Shown here in pieces: positions 47,805-58,015 of a stretch of DNA of 64,000 nucleotides. The translations under genes were made by a program, and so were the position numbers. Source of the stretch: Marsupella aquatica. Taxonomy: Eukaryota > Marchantiophyta. Position 1 is the first letter of the stretch. Each line of letters starts with the position of its first letter. The notes under the pieces are model-generated. The model searched no databases. It was not told the DNA's origin and saw only the letters and a program-made list of their open reading frames with translations. The stretch is taken from positions 22,630,001-22,694,000 of the forward strand of contig OZ316891.1 of the NCBI GenBank assembly GCA_973895155.1, read 5' to 3'.

Positions 47805-50137
47805 TTGGGTCAGGAAATTCTCATTAGCGGAATTGATAGATGTAATTGTCCAGTAAGTCCATTTGCGGTCCTTGGTTGTGGGACTATGCGGGTAATGTTA
47901 CTTGACGCATAAATTGTCCGTTCAAACGAGAAGCATCAGTTCTATTGAATGGCTGCAGCTAAGGCTTGATCTTAAATGGGATTTGGATCTCAATATAGGC
48001 GTATGCCTCAAAGTGCTGAGAAATGTTCAGGGGATCTTATCAACATTAGAACGCAAAAGTCTGCATGCTTAGAATATTTTAGAACAGCAATGGTGAACCA
48101 TCTCAAAGAATATCGTTCTCCTGGAAAAATCTGACCACAAGAGTTCGGCCTAGATTTTTCCCAGGTTTTTCTCGACAGATACAAGATCTGTGCTCAAGCC
48201 AAATCGCTTAAAACTAAAGAATTCGGAATTTGGTCGAAATCAAAAAGCAAGTTTTGTATCTCATCAATGATGATCTTGACGTCACCTAAATACACTGCAA
48301 TTTCCGAATCACTGAGGGTTGCAAGTCCAGTAGTTGCTGTCAACTAAAAAGAGCACCTTCGAAATTGATAGTTCACATAGAGACGAGTCAAAATAATGCC
48401 ACAGCTTGTCTCTGCAAGACATGGTCTGGAAATAGCAAAAGTCGTGCAATTGTTGGAAGATGGGGTATAAGCATCACATCTCTGATCTCTCTTATCAGTA
48501 TTTCAAAGCTGACAGAGGCGAAGAAAGGATACAATTTTTATCTTTGCAATGAAGTAAAAAGGTGAGCATAAGGCAGTAATGTCTGGATAAAACTGACACA
48601 AGCTTGTCTCCAATTTGTGCATGCAACATAGATGTGCCTATGACCCTGTGATGGATAAATTGCATCTTTGGAACATTTTACAGGTTCTATGAATTGGTAG
48701 ATCAACCCGCAAATTCGGGTTGGAATGCAGCAAAAGAGAGCCCCAATGGGCTTACGAATTAGATGAGAGCTTCAAAAGAGAATGTCAGCTGCGTCAGCTC
48801 AATAGAAGCTTGGAAAGTCATTCAGTATCAATTTTGGTTCTGGACTCATAGCTGGAAATTACTGCGGATCCTCATCAGTGCAGAAATCCTCTAGTCGGCT
48901 TCATATCAGGGTAGAAGGATCATGCTAGTGGGGTGTCGAATTCTGAGTCCACTGTTGAAATCATGGTCTAAATTAGAAATTTCGTTCATCAGCAAACAGC
49001 CTGGGACGGTCGGATACCCACTACTCGTAGTGTCGGTGTTTAATCTGAGTGGGTAAACCAGCAATCTTAGCATTACACCCATATAGTTCCTGACCCAACA
49101 GTTGGCAGTGGCTGTTGAAACATATCGCTCGTTAAAGATGTATCTTCATCCCCCACATGCATCCTTGGATTGGGAAACACTAACCAATCCAAGCATTGGA
49201 CGGTTGGATGGAGCACCTTTTCTAGGAAATTGTACGCTAGTACTGCAATGGGGTGAATGATCTTGAGACAAAGTGCTACAATAGCAGGTTTACTCGCCCA
49301 AGAGTGCAACATTGGTCCCAAATTCTATATCAAAACATGAAGTTGGATCTTTTTCTGGAGCAATGAAGCTCAATTGGCCCCAACTAGCTACCCAGGAGTT
49401 TTCTTCCTTTTTCTGTTGCAAATTGTCTTCGTCTGCATCTGATTTACGCACTTCTAAAATTTCTATCTCGTCTGAACTCAAAATGGAAGTAATGGTCGTA
49501 TACAATATCTTATGAATAAGTCATCGAGATACATAAATATGCTAATGTGTGCCGCTACACTGCAATGTGTGAGTCTTACAATCTGTTAGCAATTAGAGAC
49601 AACCGCCAAGAATCCCGAACCAAGAAATGATACCGCTACTTACAATAGTATATTCAAGATTTGGAAGCACTGATCATGCAAAGTTAGTACCAAAGGAGGA
49701 ATCCATATCAAGCAATTGGATTGTAAACGCTGAACTGCTACTGCCCAACTCAATGATCTTCTTACTCTACGTGGACTAAAATACTTGGGTGATGGGCTCG
49801 ATCTCTTCTAGAAATCTTCGCGAAACACAGATCGCATGCGATTTTGTTACAACACGAATTGTAGCATTGATATTCCGTATACGACGAGAAATCTTCCTAC
49901 AGAAATCTTCATGAAAAACATCAATGAATAAATTGACAATTATCATCTATAGTGTACAATTACCTTCCTAGTAGTTCGAGACAGGGAGAAGGGTAGGTCC
50001 TGTCTGTAATTGGTCTCAACTCAACGACGCTGTACCACGTCGATACTGTAAGGCCTTGGGGTATGCACGAGGCGCCTAAATCTACCTTCAACCCTAAACA
50101 AAGACGCAAATTATCTACACAATCCTACAGCTGTCAG
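47805..50137. other. intergenic region between PPR-SMR and the GTPase gene
   Basis: These two genes are convergent. No complete gene is recognised. A minus-strand open segment at 49290-49505 looks protein-like (listed separately). The rest shows no repeat or RNA gene that I can support. Confidence 0.4.
49290..49502 (-). other. possible isolated exon or gene fragment
   Basis: About 70 codons are open on the minus strand and read as plausible protein: EIEILEVRKSDADEDNLQQK, then SWVASWGQLSFIAPEKDPTS and FDIEFGTNVALLGE before a stop. There is no ATG. It could be the last exon of an unrecognised gene or a pseudogene piece. I do not recognise the family. Confidence 0.25.
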
Positions 50138-51652
50138 CTACTCTGAGTCATCGTTATGGACAACGGGTTGCGAGTCCTCGCCACTGTGTTGCGCACTAAC
50201 TCTGTCAAAATACTCTGCAAGCTGTTTGATGACCTGCTCTTTATCCTTCTCAGGGTTGAAAATGTCCGAGACAGAGTGACTCTCGCCAATATTCTGTTTC
50301 AAATCAGGTCCATGGAGATCGACAAACTCTTTGATCAATTTATCATAATCCTTCTTTGATCTGTTCTCGTCCCACCCATGGGGGTCATACTGAGCTTTCA
50401 CGTATAGAATAGCTCCAGTGACCATCACTCCCAACGAAACCATGGCTATCATAGAGTTGTAGGCATCATTTCTGGAAGCATAAACCCACCCTATAGCAGC
50501 TGCAGCTACCGCCACAGGAGTAATAGACACGGCGAGACTGTCAGATATGGAAGTCATTACGGCCGTGGTCAATACTTTGCTAGCAATAGGAGTAGCAGCC
50601 CGTGTAGCCAGACCAGCGAAAGGACCAAGTCCCACGGCACCTTTGCCTATGGTCGCAAACTTCTCCAGCAACACGCTGATCTGCTTGGTGTACACTTCTT
50701 TTGAGGCCAGATTCTGCTTGAGAGATTTTTTGAAATTCTTCGGAACTCCCCAGGTTTGACACAAAGCTCTGCAAAGTCCTGTTAAAAGTGAGCCCACGAT
50801 AACCTGATGAGGGCCAGGGACGAGTCCAGCTGGAGACGCCCCGATGGCAGCTTCCTTGTAACCTACAATCTCCTTAGCTGAGAGTCTAATCTTCTCCTGG
50901 AAGTCCACAGCTTGGGCAGCTGTCCATGCAGCCTGCAGCTCACTACTATCCAGATGTTGTTGAGTCTTCACAGACACCAGAGTCAGGGCGTCATCATCAA
51001 CTCGGTTGTGCTCGACATCATTTGACACCTTCAGTATATTGTTCAGCACTCTCTCCTTGCTGCTTACACCATTCAGAAGCTCACCCAGGTGAGCCTCAAC
51101 ATTCTTAGAGTACTCCACCCCCTCAGGATCCTCATCATTATGTGTCACAATAAGCAAAAGAGGAAGCTCTCCATAGCTTCCAATTTCGGCCAACACCTTA
51201 GCATTCAATTCGTTTTGGTCATCCAACGCAGAAAGAACGAACCACACTAAGTGCACCCGCTCGGAGAAATCTGTCTTTTTCTGCCTTGATTTCAAGAACT
51301 TCTCCAGCTCCTTCAGTTCTAGGTCAGTGTTCCCTATTGCATGCTTTAACACTCGTTTTACCAAACTTTTCTTCGAGGAGTTTGGGTCCTTAACCTCCGG
51401 AGGTGCAATCGCTATGTCACACTCATGAATCTTCAGAGGTAGAGTTGGGTGGTTCCACTCCTTCGTGATGTCATGCTTGCTGCTTTTCTCGGGGCTTTGC
51501 TTGTTCGTCAATCCCAGTAAGAGCCTGATTAGCGTTGTTTTCCCTGCATTGGGCCTGCCGATCACGAGAATTCTCAATGTTCCGAATACGTCCCCGGACG
51601 TCAATTGCTTGTACTGTGCCTTGGAGACGTTTCCGTCCACGTTGTCCCCCAT
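50138..51652 (-). CDS. P-loop GTPase with hydrophobic C-terminal domain (DUF697-like), single exon
   Basis: This is a 504-residue protein with ATG at 51652. Residues 26-40 hold the Walker A/G1 motif (LRILVIGRPNAGKTT). HLVWFVLSALDD (134-145) matches the strand after G3 in Era/TrmE-like GTPases, and LLLIVTHNDEDPEG (about 166-178) supplies G4 as THND instead of NKxD. LVSVKT near 226-230 may be G5. No canonical DxxG is visible. The second half has KEAAIGASPAGLVPGPHQVI (266-285), which resembles the start of the DUF697 fold, and Ala-rich hydrophobic stretches near 330-350, 370-391 and 400-419 that may contact membrane. The tail is acidic. The substrate and role are unknown; G-domain proteins of this kind occur as unnamed families in plants and fungi. 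The P-loop is confident, the C-terminal name less so. Confidence 0.8.
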   Translation of the reverse strand: MGDNVDGNVSKAQYKQLTSGDVFGTLRILVIGRPNAGKTTLIRLLLGLTNKQSPEKSSKHDITKEWNHPTLPLKIHECDIAIAPPEVKDPNSSKKSLVKRVLKHAIGNTDLELKELEKFLKSRQKKTDFSERVHLVWFVLSALDDQNELNAKVLAEIGSYGELPLLLIVTHNDEDPEGVEYSKNVEAHLGELLNGVSSKERVLNNILKVSNDVEHNRVDDDALTLVSVKTQQHLDSSELQAAWTAAQAVDFQEKIRLSAKEIVGYKEAAIGASPAGLVPGPHQVIVGSLLTGLCRALCQTWGVPKNFKKSLKQNLASKEVYTKQISVLLEKFATIGKGAVGLGPFAGLATRAATPIASKVLTTAVMTSISDSLAVSITPVAVAAAAIGWVYASRNDAYNSMIAMVSLGVMVTGAILYVKAQYDPHGWDENRSKKDYDKLIKEFVDLHGPDLKQNIGESHSVSDIFNPEKDKEQVIKQLAEYFDRVSAQHSGEDSQPVVHNDDSE

Positions 51653-53609
51653 GATCTAATGCCTGCTTAGCTAATCACAGCACGAGCAACATACAAAGAG
51701 GAAAAACCGGAGAGACAGTAGCAAGAAATCCCCAACAGTTTTCGCCCTAGATTTCAACTCCACCTACGCTCAGCTTCTAATCTGACAATCAATCAAACCT
51801 CTGGGGGGCAGTAAGGAGATGAAGAAAGAGCCATCCACTACTCCCAACTGATTGCAATCCTCGCTTCAAGACATCGCCCAGAGAAGCCGAGAAACGCAGC
51901 CGTATATAAACAACAGTTACAATTTCCCCCAAAGAAGATGTACACCTCATAAGCACGGAAGCGAGAGGCAATCAGGGACCCAGGCAAAACCAAAAATCCA
52001 AGATCGGATGCACAAACCTCACACCCTTAGAAACCTAGATTGTATGCACGCGTCCTGAGATCCGATCCAGGCCTGCGCACCATGCAACAAAAAAGGCTGT
52101 AGAGGGACACATCATATCTTCAGCGTACTGCACAGAGGCCCCACAAACTGGTCGGTGTTTTACTCAAGTCACCTCGAAACTATCTTCTACAGCACACTCT
52201 ATTTTACTTAACCCCTCACACAGCATTCATACTGTCAATTACACGGTCCCAATCCGCATTTGAGTACAAAGATGAGAATTTTGGTGTTCTTCATCAGTAA
52301 TCAGTAGTGCCCGGGATTTGCTCTCCAGACTGATGTGGCACTCGCTCATCAGTCACGACCAATTCAATGTACAGCAGACATTGCAGCCTCGGAATCGGTA
52401 CAGCACAAAGGTCGTATGTGGGTCAGGCTCAGGCTCTTCTGTGCATGGACATGCAGGTTCTCCACTGAAGAACCTTACCTCGAGGCCATCAAAACTGTGG
52501 TGGCAAAAGGAGTAGACATGGCTCTCCACAGAAGAGCTTTGCTTTGTGGCCATAAAAAAAACTCTGCAGCCTTTTTTTCTCTTCTTTCAAAGCTATAGCC
52601 AAAAGCCAAGAGTAGCAAAACGATTCTCGATGAGAGTTAGCAGACCTCATTTATTGGTGTGTATTGGGTCCCGCCATTCATTGTTGCCCCTTAGTGTAAG
52701 CTTGGGGTCTCCATAACTGCACATCAAAATATGACATACTGTGCATGACATCCTTTCATGCCATGATAAATCTTGTTATTTTGAATACCTTGATATTTTC
52801 TTCAAATCAATGAATGCACACCCTATGTTACCACATTTTGATGTGACAGGGGTAGACTTGCCATAAAGATCCAAGTATGCATGTCTTCACATCAATCTTG
52901 CTTTTAATGCTGATTAGCAGTGAGTAGCCCATGCGCATCTGCGGGGTGCCCACTTGGGTCAGATTCTGATATTAGGCAAGATATTAGCCGCAAAAGTGGG
53001 TTCATTCAATCCAATTGCACTTAGAAAAATTCTGAGGCAGTGGGCAGCAGGCTGGGGCAGGTACATGAAGGAGGCATACAGGCAACGGTCTCGATCTTGG
53101 TCTCGATCTTGCCTTTCGAGCTAAATCACATTTCTTGGTCAATGCTTGGTTGATTGCCTTGAAGGTTTTGTGAGCTTGGACTATGGCAATGAAGCAAGCA
53201 AGCATAGCACTCTTCATTGCGGCAAGTAAGTGTCGGAGTTCAGGCTTCATTCGTTGACCAGCTTTTGCACATTTTTACCCATTCTTGCAAGGGGGGGGGG
53301 GGCATGCAACATAGAGGACATGTGTGCTACATTTCCACTGCCTACCCCCATTTCCCACAGCAAGAATACGAGGCAAACTGGGCGAATGCTAAGACTTTCT
53401 TTCCATGCACCCTATAAATCCCCGCCCCCCTTCCGTCCCCCCTCCCCCCCATTCCGGCAACCAGGGGTGACACATATGGAGTATACTGCTTCAAGAGCTG
53501 CACACTAGCTTGTTTTGGACAGCCTTTGGCAGATGCAAAGATAATTGAAAGCTGCTCACATTAATTACTCAAAAATGGACAACCATAGGCTCAGGTTTGA
53601 ACCCCATCC

Positions 53610-53765
53610 CAACCATTTTGCTTGACTACAATTTTAACTACTGGATAGGCTCCCAGATGGGATCTCCATCCAAGATATTTTGCTGGAATAGGACTTAAAG
53701 CTTGGATGGGATTTAGATCCCAAACATTTTTGCTGGAATAGGATTTTAAAGCTCAGAGAATCTAT
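53610..53765. repeat. short tandem repeat with 'ttttgctggaatagga' core
   Basis: Two clear units (about 53675-53725 and 53728-53757) share 'attttgctggaataggaYttaaagct' and 'ggatgggatYtagatccca'; a weaker unit precedes near 53618. 'ggatgggatcccatcc' near 53850 is a further trace. Confidence 0.6.
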
Positions 53766-54427
53766 GGAACTATGAAGTTTTACTAGGTTTGATATGGATT
53801 CAGGGTACAACCAACAGAGAATTTTAGGATCCTATCCTAGTTCAGAGGTTTGGATGGGATCCCATCCGAGCTTGTGGTTTTTTAGAAAGGCAAACAAATG
53901 ACAAAATACGACTTCAAAAGGAAGACACGTGTCTAGTTGCAACAAGCCCCTCAATGTTGCTGTTGACAACAAAAGAGTGACAATGCAATTTTGTGTGGCC
54001 CACCAGCCTACAAATTGGTAGCGTCTTTGCTTCGTTGATTGCCACAATTGCTTGTTTGACAAAGCTCATTGTAAACTTGTTATAAAGTGAGGGTGACACG
54101 TACACTGGCTAGCTTAATGTAGATTTGCCAAGTGGCTTAATTTCGTCCAGCACATTTGTTTGCTATGGTGACACAACAACTGCTGGGTCAGGCGCTCATC
54201 ATATTGTAGTAAAAGTATTGTTGGGGCATCTTGAGGTACTGTGCTCCAGTTGCCATCATTGGGCCACCTTGAGATAATCCCTTATTTATATATCCCTTTG
54301 TCCAGATTGTATACAGAAGGGAGGATAAGGTTGCCAAAACTGAATATTATTGCCTTTCAAATTATAGAGCAAGCCGTATCAGCAAAAGGTCGTGGCTGTT
54401 ATCTTGCAGTTTACAAAAAATTCCGTA

Positions 54428-54550
54428 CTGGTTTCTCCTTAGCCCCTTATTAGTGGGCTTTGGTCCAACCCTTTGTCCCTCCTGGGTATGACCCAGAGTA
54501 TGACTCCTCTTGTGGGCTACCCTATGGAGGTGGCTGCAGTTGCTAGTATA
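54428..54550 (+). mobile_element. SINE-like fragment related to the copy at 33.2 kb
   Basis: It shares 'tactggtttctccttagc', a B-box-like 'tttggtccaaccc', 'tccctcctgggtatgac' and 'agtatgactcctcttgtgggctac' with the body of the 33184-33365 element in the same order and orientation. The A-box part is missing or too diverged, so this is probably an older or truncated copy. Confidence 0.5.
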
Positions 54551-54799
54551 TTAATTTTCTGTTGAATAGGTCAACTTTTGGTATTCAGGGCAAAATAAAA
54601 TAAAAAATTACAAAAACTAATCTAAGGGCAAACTTGCCTAACTAGACATGACCCCAGTTCATTTTACCAAGTGGAAAATGAAATGAAGAAACTAGCACGA
54701 TAAAAAATTTATTGCACTAAATCAAGCTAGAAATGGTTACTTTTCAAAATATTATTTAAAAAACCAACACCAATACAATCATACAGAAGTGATGGTTTT

Positions 54800-55766
54800 A
54801 TCTTGAGTTAAATCTATGTCAAGTCTCGGGGGGGGGGGGGGGGGGGGTCACTTCCATGGAAGTGGCATATCATGTGCGACGAAGTATAGGGCCATTTAAA
54901 TGGTTTTGGCGGAAGACTTATTAAGTCTTCTATAGAAATATAAGGTTGTTTAATTGCAAAATGCATACGTGTCATCACATGATTGGTGCCGTACAACTTT
55001 CTAGAAAGTGACTTAGGGGGGTCATAAATGACCCAAACCGTCGCACGTGATGTATGACCCTTCATATAGTGAACCCCCTGAGCGTCAAGTTAATGCGCCC
55101 CCACTTTCCCGGGGCGCCGTACTCTGCCCGTCCTAGTCCCCGACGCTGCTGCCCGCTCTGGCCTGAGTTTGCCAGAACATAAACCAATAGTCTAACATTT
55201 GGTCGCCCGATCCGGCCCGATCAACTTTGTGCCATCGACTTCAGGTTTGTGTTTTGGCACCCATCACTTTTTAGGCTCCCCTTGAACACTTAGACTCTAT
55301 CATGAAATAGGTATGACTCCATTGGAAAGAAGTGTTGCCAAAACATAAACCATGACTCCATCAAGAAGAAACATTTGACAAAACATCAACCAAGACTCTA
55401 TCAATCATGACTCTTAACCAAGTACTAGGCTCCCTTGAACACTAAGACTCTATTACAAAGCAAGTATGACTCTGTGGGAAATAAGTGTTGCCAGAACATA
55501 AACCACGACTCCACAATGAAGAAGTAGATGACACAAAGTCAATCGGGCCGGAGCGCGCAACAAAAAGTGATGGGTGCCAAAACATAAACCCAAAGTCGAC
55601 GACACAAAGTTGATCGGGCCGGAGCGGGCGACAAAATGTTAGAGTATTGGTTTATGTTCTGGCAAACTCGTGCCGGAGCGGGCAGCAGCATCGGGGAGTG
55701 GGACGGGCAGTGTACGGCGCCTCGGGAAAATCGGGGCGAATTAACTTGACGTAGATTTAACTCGCG
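54800..55766. mobile_element. non-autonomous foldback element with arms of about 200 bp (MULE-like), host of a nested MITE
   Basis: The right arm (about 55560-55766), read in reverse complement, matches the left arm: first GAGTTAAATCTAYGTCAAGT (left 54805-54824) and then, after the nested insertion, CGTCAAGTTAATKCGCC through GTTTGCCAGAACATAAACC to TTTTGGCACCCATCACTTTT (left 55083-55275). The arms are roughly 85-90% identical. Flanking direct repeats GTGATGGTTTT at 54789-54799 and 55767-55777 look like a target duplication of 9-11 bp, typical of Mutator-like elements. The centre (55276-55540) holds two diverged direct repeats with 'gaacacttagactctat' and 'agtgttgccaRaacataaacca'. There is no coding capacity. 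Confidence 0.8.
54825..55082. mobile_element. nested 258-bp MITE with 8-bp target duplication
   Basis: It is inserted into the left arm of the foldback element. Termini are inverted: CTCGGGGG...GGTCACTTCC on the left and, in reverse complement, CTCAGGGGGTTCACT on the right. Similarity continues inward (CATATCATGTGCGACG against CATACATCACGTGCGACG). The flanks TGTCAAGT (54817-54824) and CGTCAAGT (55083-55090) form a 7-8 bp duplication of host arm sequence, as expected for a hAT-like insertion. The left end has a G homopolymer of about 20 bases. Confidence 0.8.
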
Positions 55767-55777
55767 GTGATGGTTTT

Positions 55778-56860
55778 GGGACAAGTCAATGAATGCCATA
55801 AATAATTTATATAGGTTTAAAAATTTTACATTAAAACAATACCTACATTGATATATCAGTGTTTTACATGAAAATAGACCTATCCTTAAACGTCACAAAA
55901 GTTTTCGTGCAACTTTTGCAAAATAATTATAAAAAAAACTATCCACAAACTCCTTTAACCAGGCACGACTAGCTTAATGACTGGTGCCTCTTTTTGTATT
56001 AAAGTTGGACAAAGCTTATTTTCTGAAATATGAAGTCTTTTCAAAAATAATATGCACCACTCAGAATTTACAGATAGGTCCAATGCATTGTAATTTTTTT
56101 CCATGTTTCGCACCTAGAATTATGTTTACAATGATAGGTTTGGTAACATGATGTTGAAGATGGCTCCTCCCACTCCTTGATTGGGCCAAAAAGGGTCCAT
56201 TTGGCTCTGTTGTAACAAGAAGTAGGTTACTCAAACCCTGACCGACAGACATATACATAACCTAGCCTAGCTGACGGAACTCTTCCCACACCTAGCGAGG
56301 GGACAACAAGAGGGTACCAGACCAAGAACTGAAAAAGAGAATCAAGAGGTGGTTTAAGAACTTGTCAATCATCTCAACCATGACACGTGAGCATGTTACA
56401 ACAAGTATCAAGGTTGCCATTGAAACCCAACTAGGATTGGTAGTCTCAAAACCATGTTGTGCTGCCACACATATGTGACATGTGAATTCAACTTTGTTCA
56501 AATATCCAGATCCAATGGTGCAATGTAAGTCAACTTTACTGAAAAAGCCTCAGACATCCAATGGTGCAGATTTAGTGATACAGTGATAAAGCAAAATAGA
56601 AGGGTTGGGTTTATGTGAAGCCCCCCTTGAGGTGGTTTGAAGAATAGACCATTGGGTCCATTCATTCTTAGTTTACTCGACAAGCCTAATCCCATTGTGC
56701 ACATTTAATTTGATACAAATGATGTAATAGAGAAGGGCTGGCTTATATATAGTGCGTCCCCATTGATGTGGTTTAAAGAATTATACTAGATCACTTAGTC
56801 CATTCCACTTGAAGCATTCCTGCTAGCTCTACCACAGCCAGGATGGTACATGACATATCT
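55778..56860. other. intergenic stretch without recognisable genes
   Basis: AT-rich sequence. No coding exon, RNA gene or clear repeat is recognised. Two short similar segments with 'catccaatggtgcagattt' or 'tatccagatccaatggtgcaatg' occur near 56505 and 56555. Confidence 0.4.
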
Positions 56861-56863
56861 TGT

Positions 56864-57304
56864 TTACCACTGTGGGAGCTTGATGATCAACACATTCATG
56901 TACGTCCGACGATTTCTCGCTTGCGGATCTTCAACATTATGGAGACCGAGACTATATATAGTTGAGATTTCAGACGTCAAACTTGACGTAAGTTCGTTTT
57001 TCATTCTTGTAGTAGAAGGTTTCTGTTTGGATTTCCAGTACTTTGATGGCATTTGCGGCTCGAAGGCATCGATGATTGGAGGTCTTCTCTTCATTGAGAA
57101 TCTGGGATCATTTGGATGCCAATATATAGCAACCGCTTCAAACTTTGGCATAGCTGCCAGACAACCGTACTTGGCTGGGCTATCTCCCCAGAGTTTGAGT
57201 GGGCATTGGTCTGTAGTTCTACTTAAATCACAGCACAAATTTACTTGTTGCAGACTAGAAGGTATCGTCTCTCGCACTCGTGACAGGCTCTCGCAGTACT
57301 TCAT
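56864..57304 (-). CDS. hypothetical 146-residue open frame
   Basis: It runs from an ATG at 57304 to a stop after LIIKLPQW. The translation has balanced composition (WGDSPAKYGCLAAMPKFEAV, AIYWHPNDPRFSMKRRPPII, DAFEPQMPSKYWKSKQKPS) and reads more like protein than the 159-codon frame on the opposite strand. I recognise no domain, membrane segment or signal. It may be a small gene, an exon or a pseudogene piece; chance is possible. Confidence 0.3.
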   Translation of the reverse strand: MKYCESLSRVRETIPSSLQQVNLCCDLSRTTDQCPLKLWGDSPAKYGCLAAMPKFEAVAIYWHPNDPRFSMKRRPPIIDAFEPQMPSKYWKSKQKPSTTRMKNELTSSLTSEISTIYSLGLHNVEDPQARNRRTYMNVLIIKLPQW

Positions 57305-58015
57305 GTACTTGACAGGTACAGTGTTCTAGTCTCAGTAATTTATCCGCAGAAGATGGCATTTTCGGAGCATTGTCAAATATGAAAATTCAGGACTCGTGTG
57401 TCTCTAGATTTCCACCAAGTTGATCCCTAACTTGGAAGGACGCGAGATTATAGCGAGGAATGCAAATCGCTTTCACCATTTTAAAGCTGCCGCGTGTTTA
57501 CGTGATTAATACTGGTGACCAGATTGAATTGCCCGTCGGAATTGTGTTAATTTGAACAAGTAGCTAGAACATATGAAATTATGTACTTCTGGGATCAATG
57601 AAACCTGGCTGGACGGATCTGAGTACTCCACTCCGACAAATAAAATCTGATTTATGGTCTAAGAACATATATAATTATGACACACTAGCTACCAACTGAC
57701 AACGAAACAGCTCAACGATTTAATTGAATTGGAAAGTTCGTGGTGAATTCAAATTTACAGTACCGTTTGCAAGAATTTGTTTGCGGGGTACGTCATTTCA
57801 CTTCAAACTACTGGAGTCAATCCCCACTAAGCTTGAATAGTTTCAAAGCGGGTCTCACCTTCATACTTCATACTGGATATGGATAGGTGCAGACCATCAT
57901 CTAATATTAACGGCACAAATGCTACACTACCCTTCCCCGGGTGTTTATCTGAAGTAGAATCTTCTCCTAAGGTAGAAGGAGCCCCACTTCAGGCATATAT
58001 TATTCCTACTTCAGG
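57305..58015. other. intergenic stretch downstream of the SDR gene
   Basis: No gene is recognised. It presumably includes the 3' flank of the minus-strand dehydrogenase gene. Confidence 0.4.

Larger units (their letters stand above)
51653..54799. other. GTPase upstream and intergenic region
   Basis: The first few hundred bases are the presumed leader and promoter of the minus-strand GTPase gene. No coding exon is recognised. It contains homopolymer G/C runs near 53290 and 53420-53450, a short repeat at 53.6-53.76 kb and a SINE-like fragment at 54.43 kb. Confidence 0.45.
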
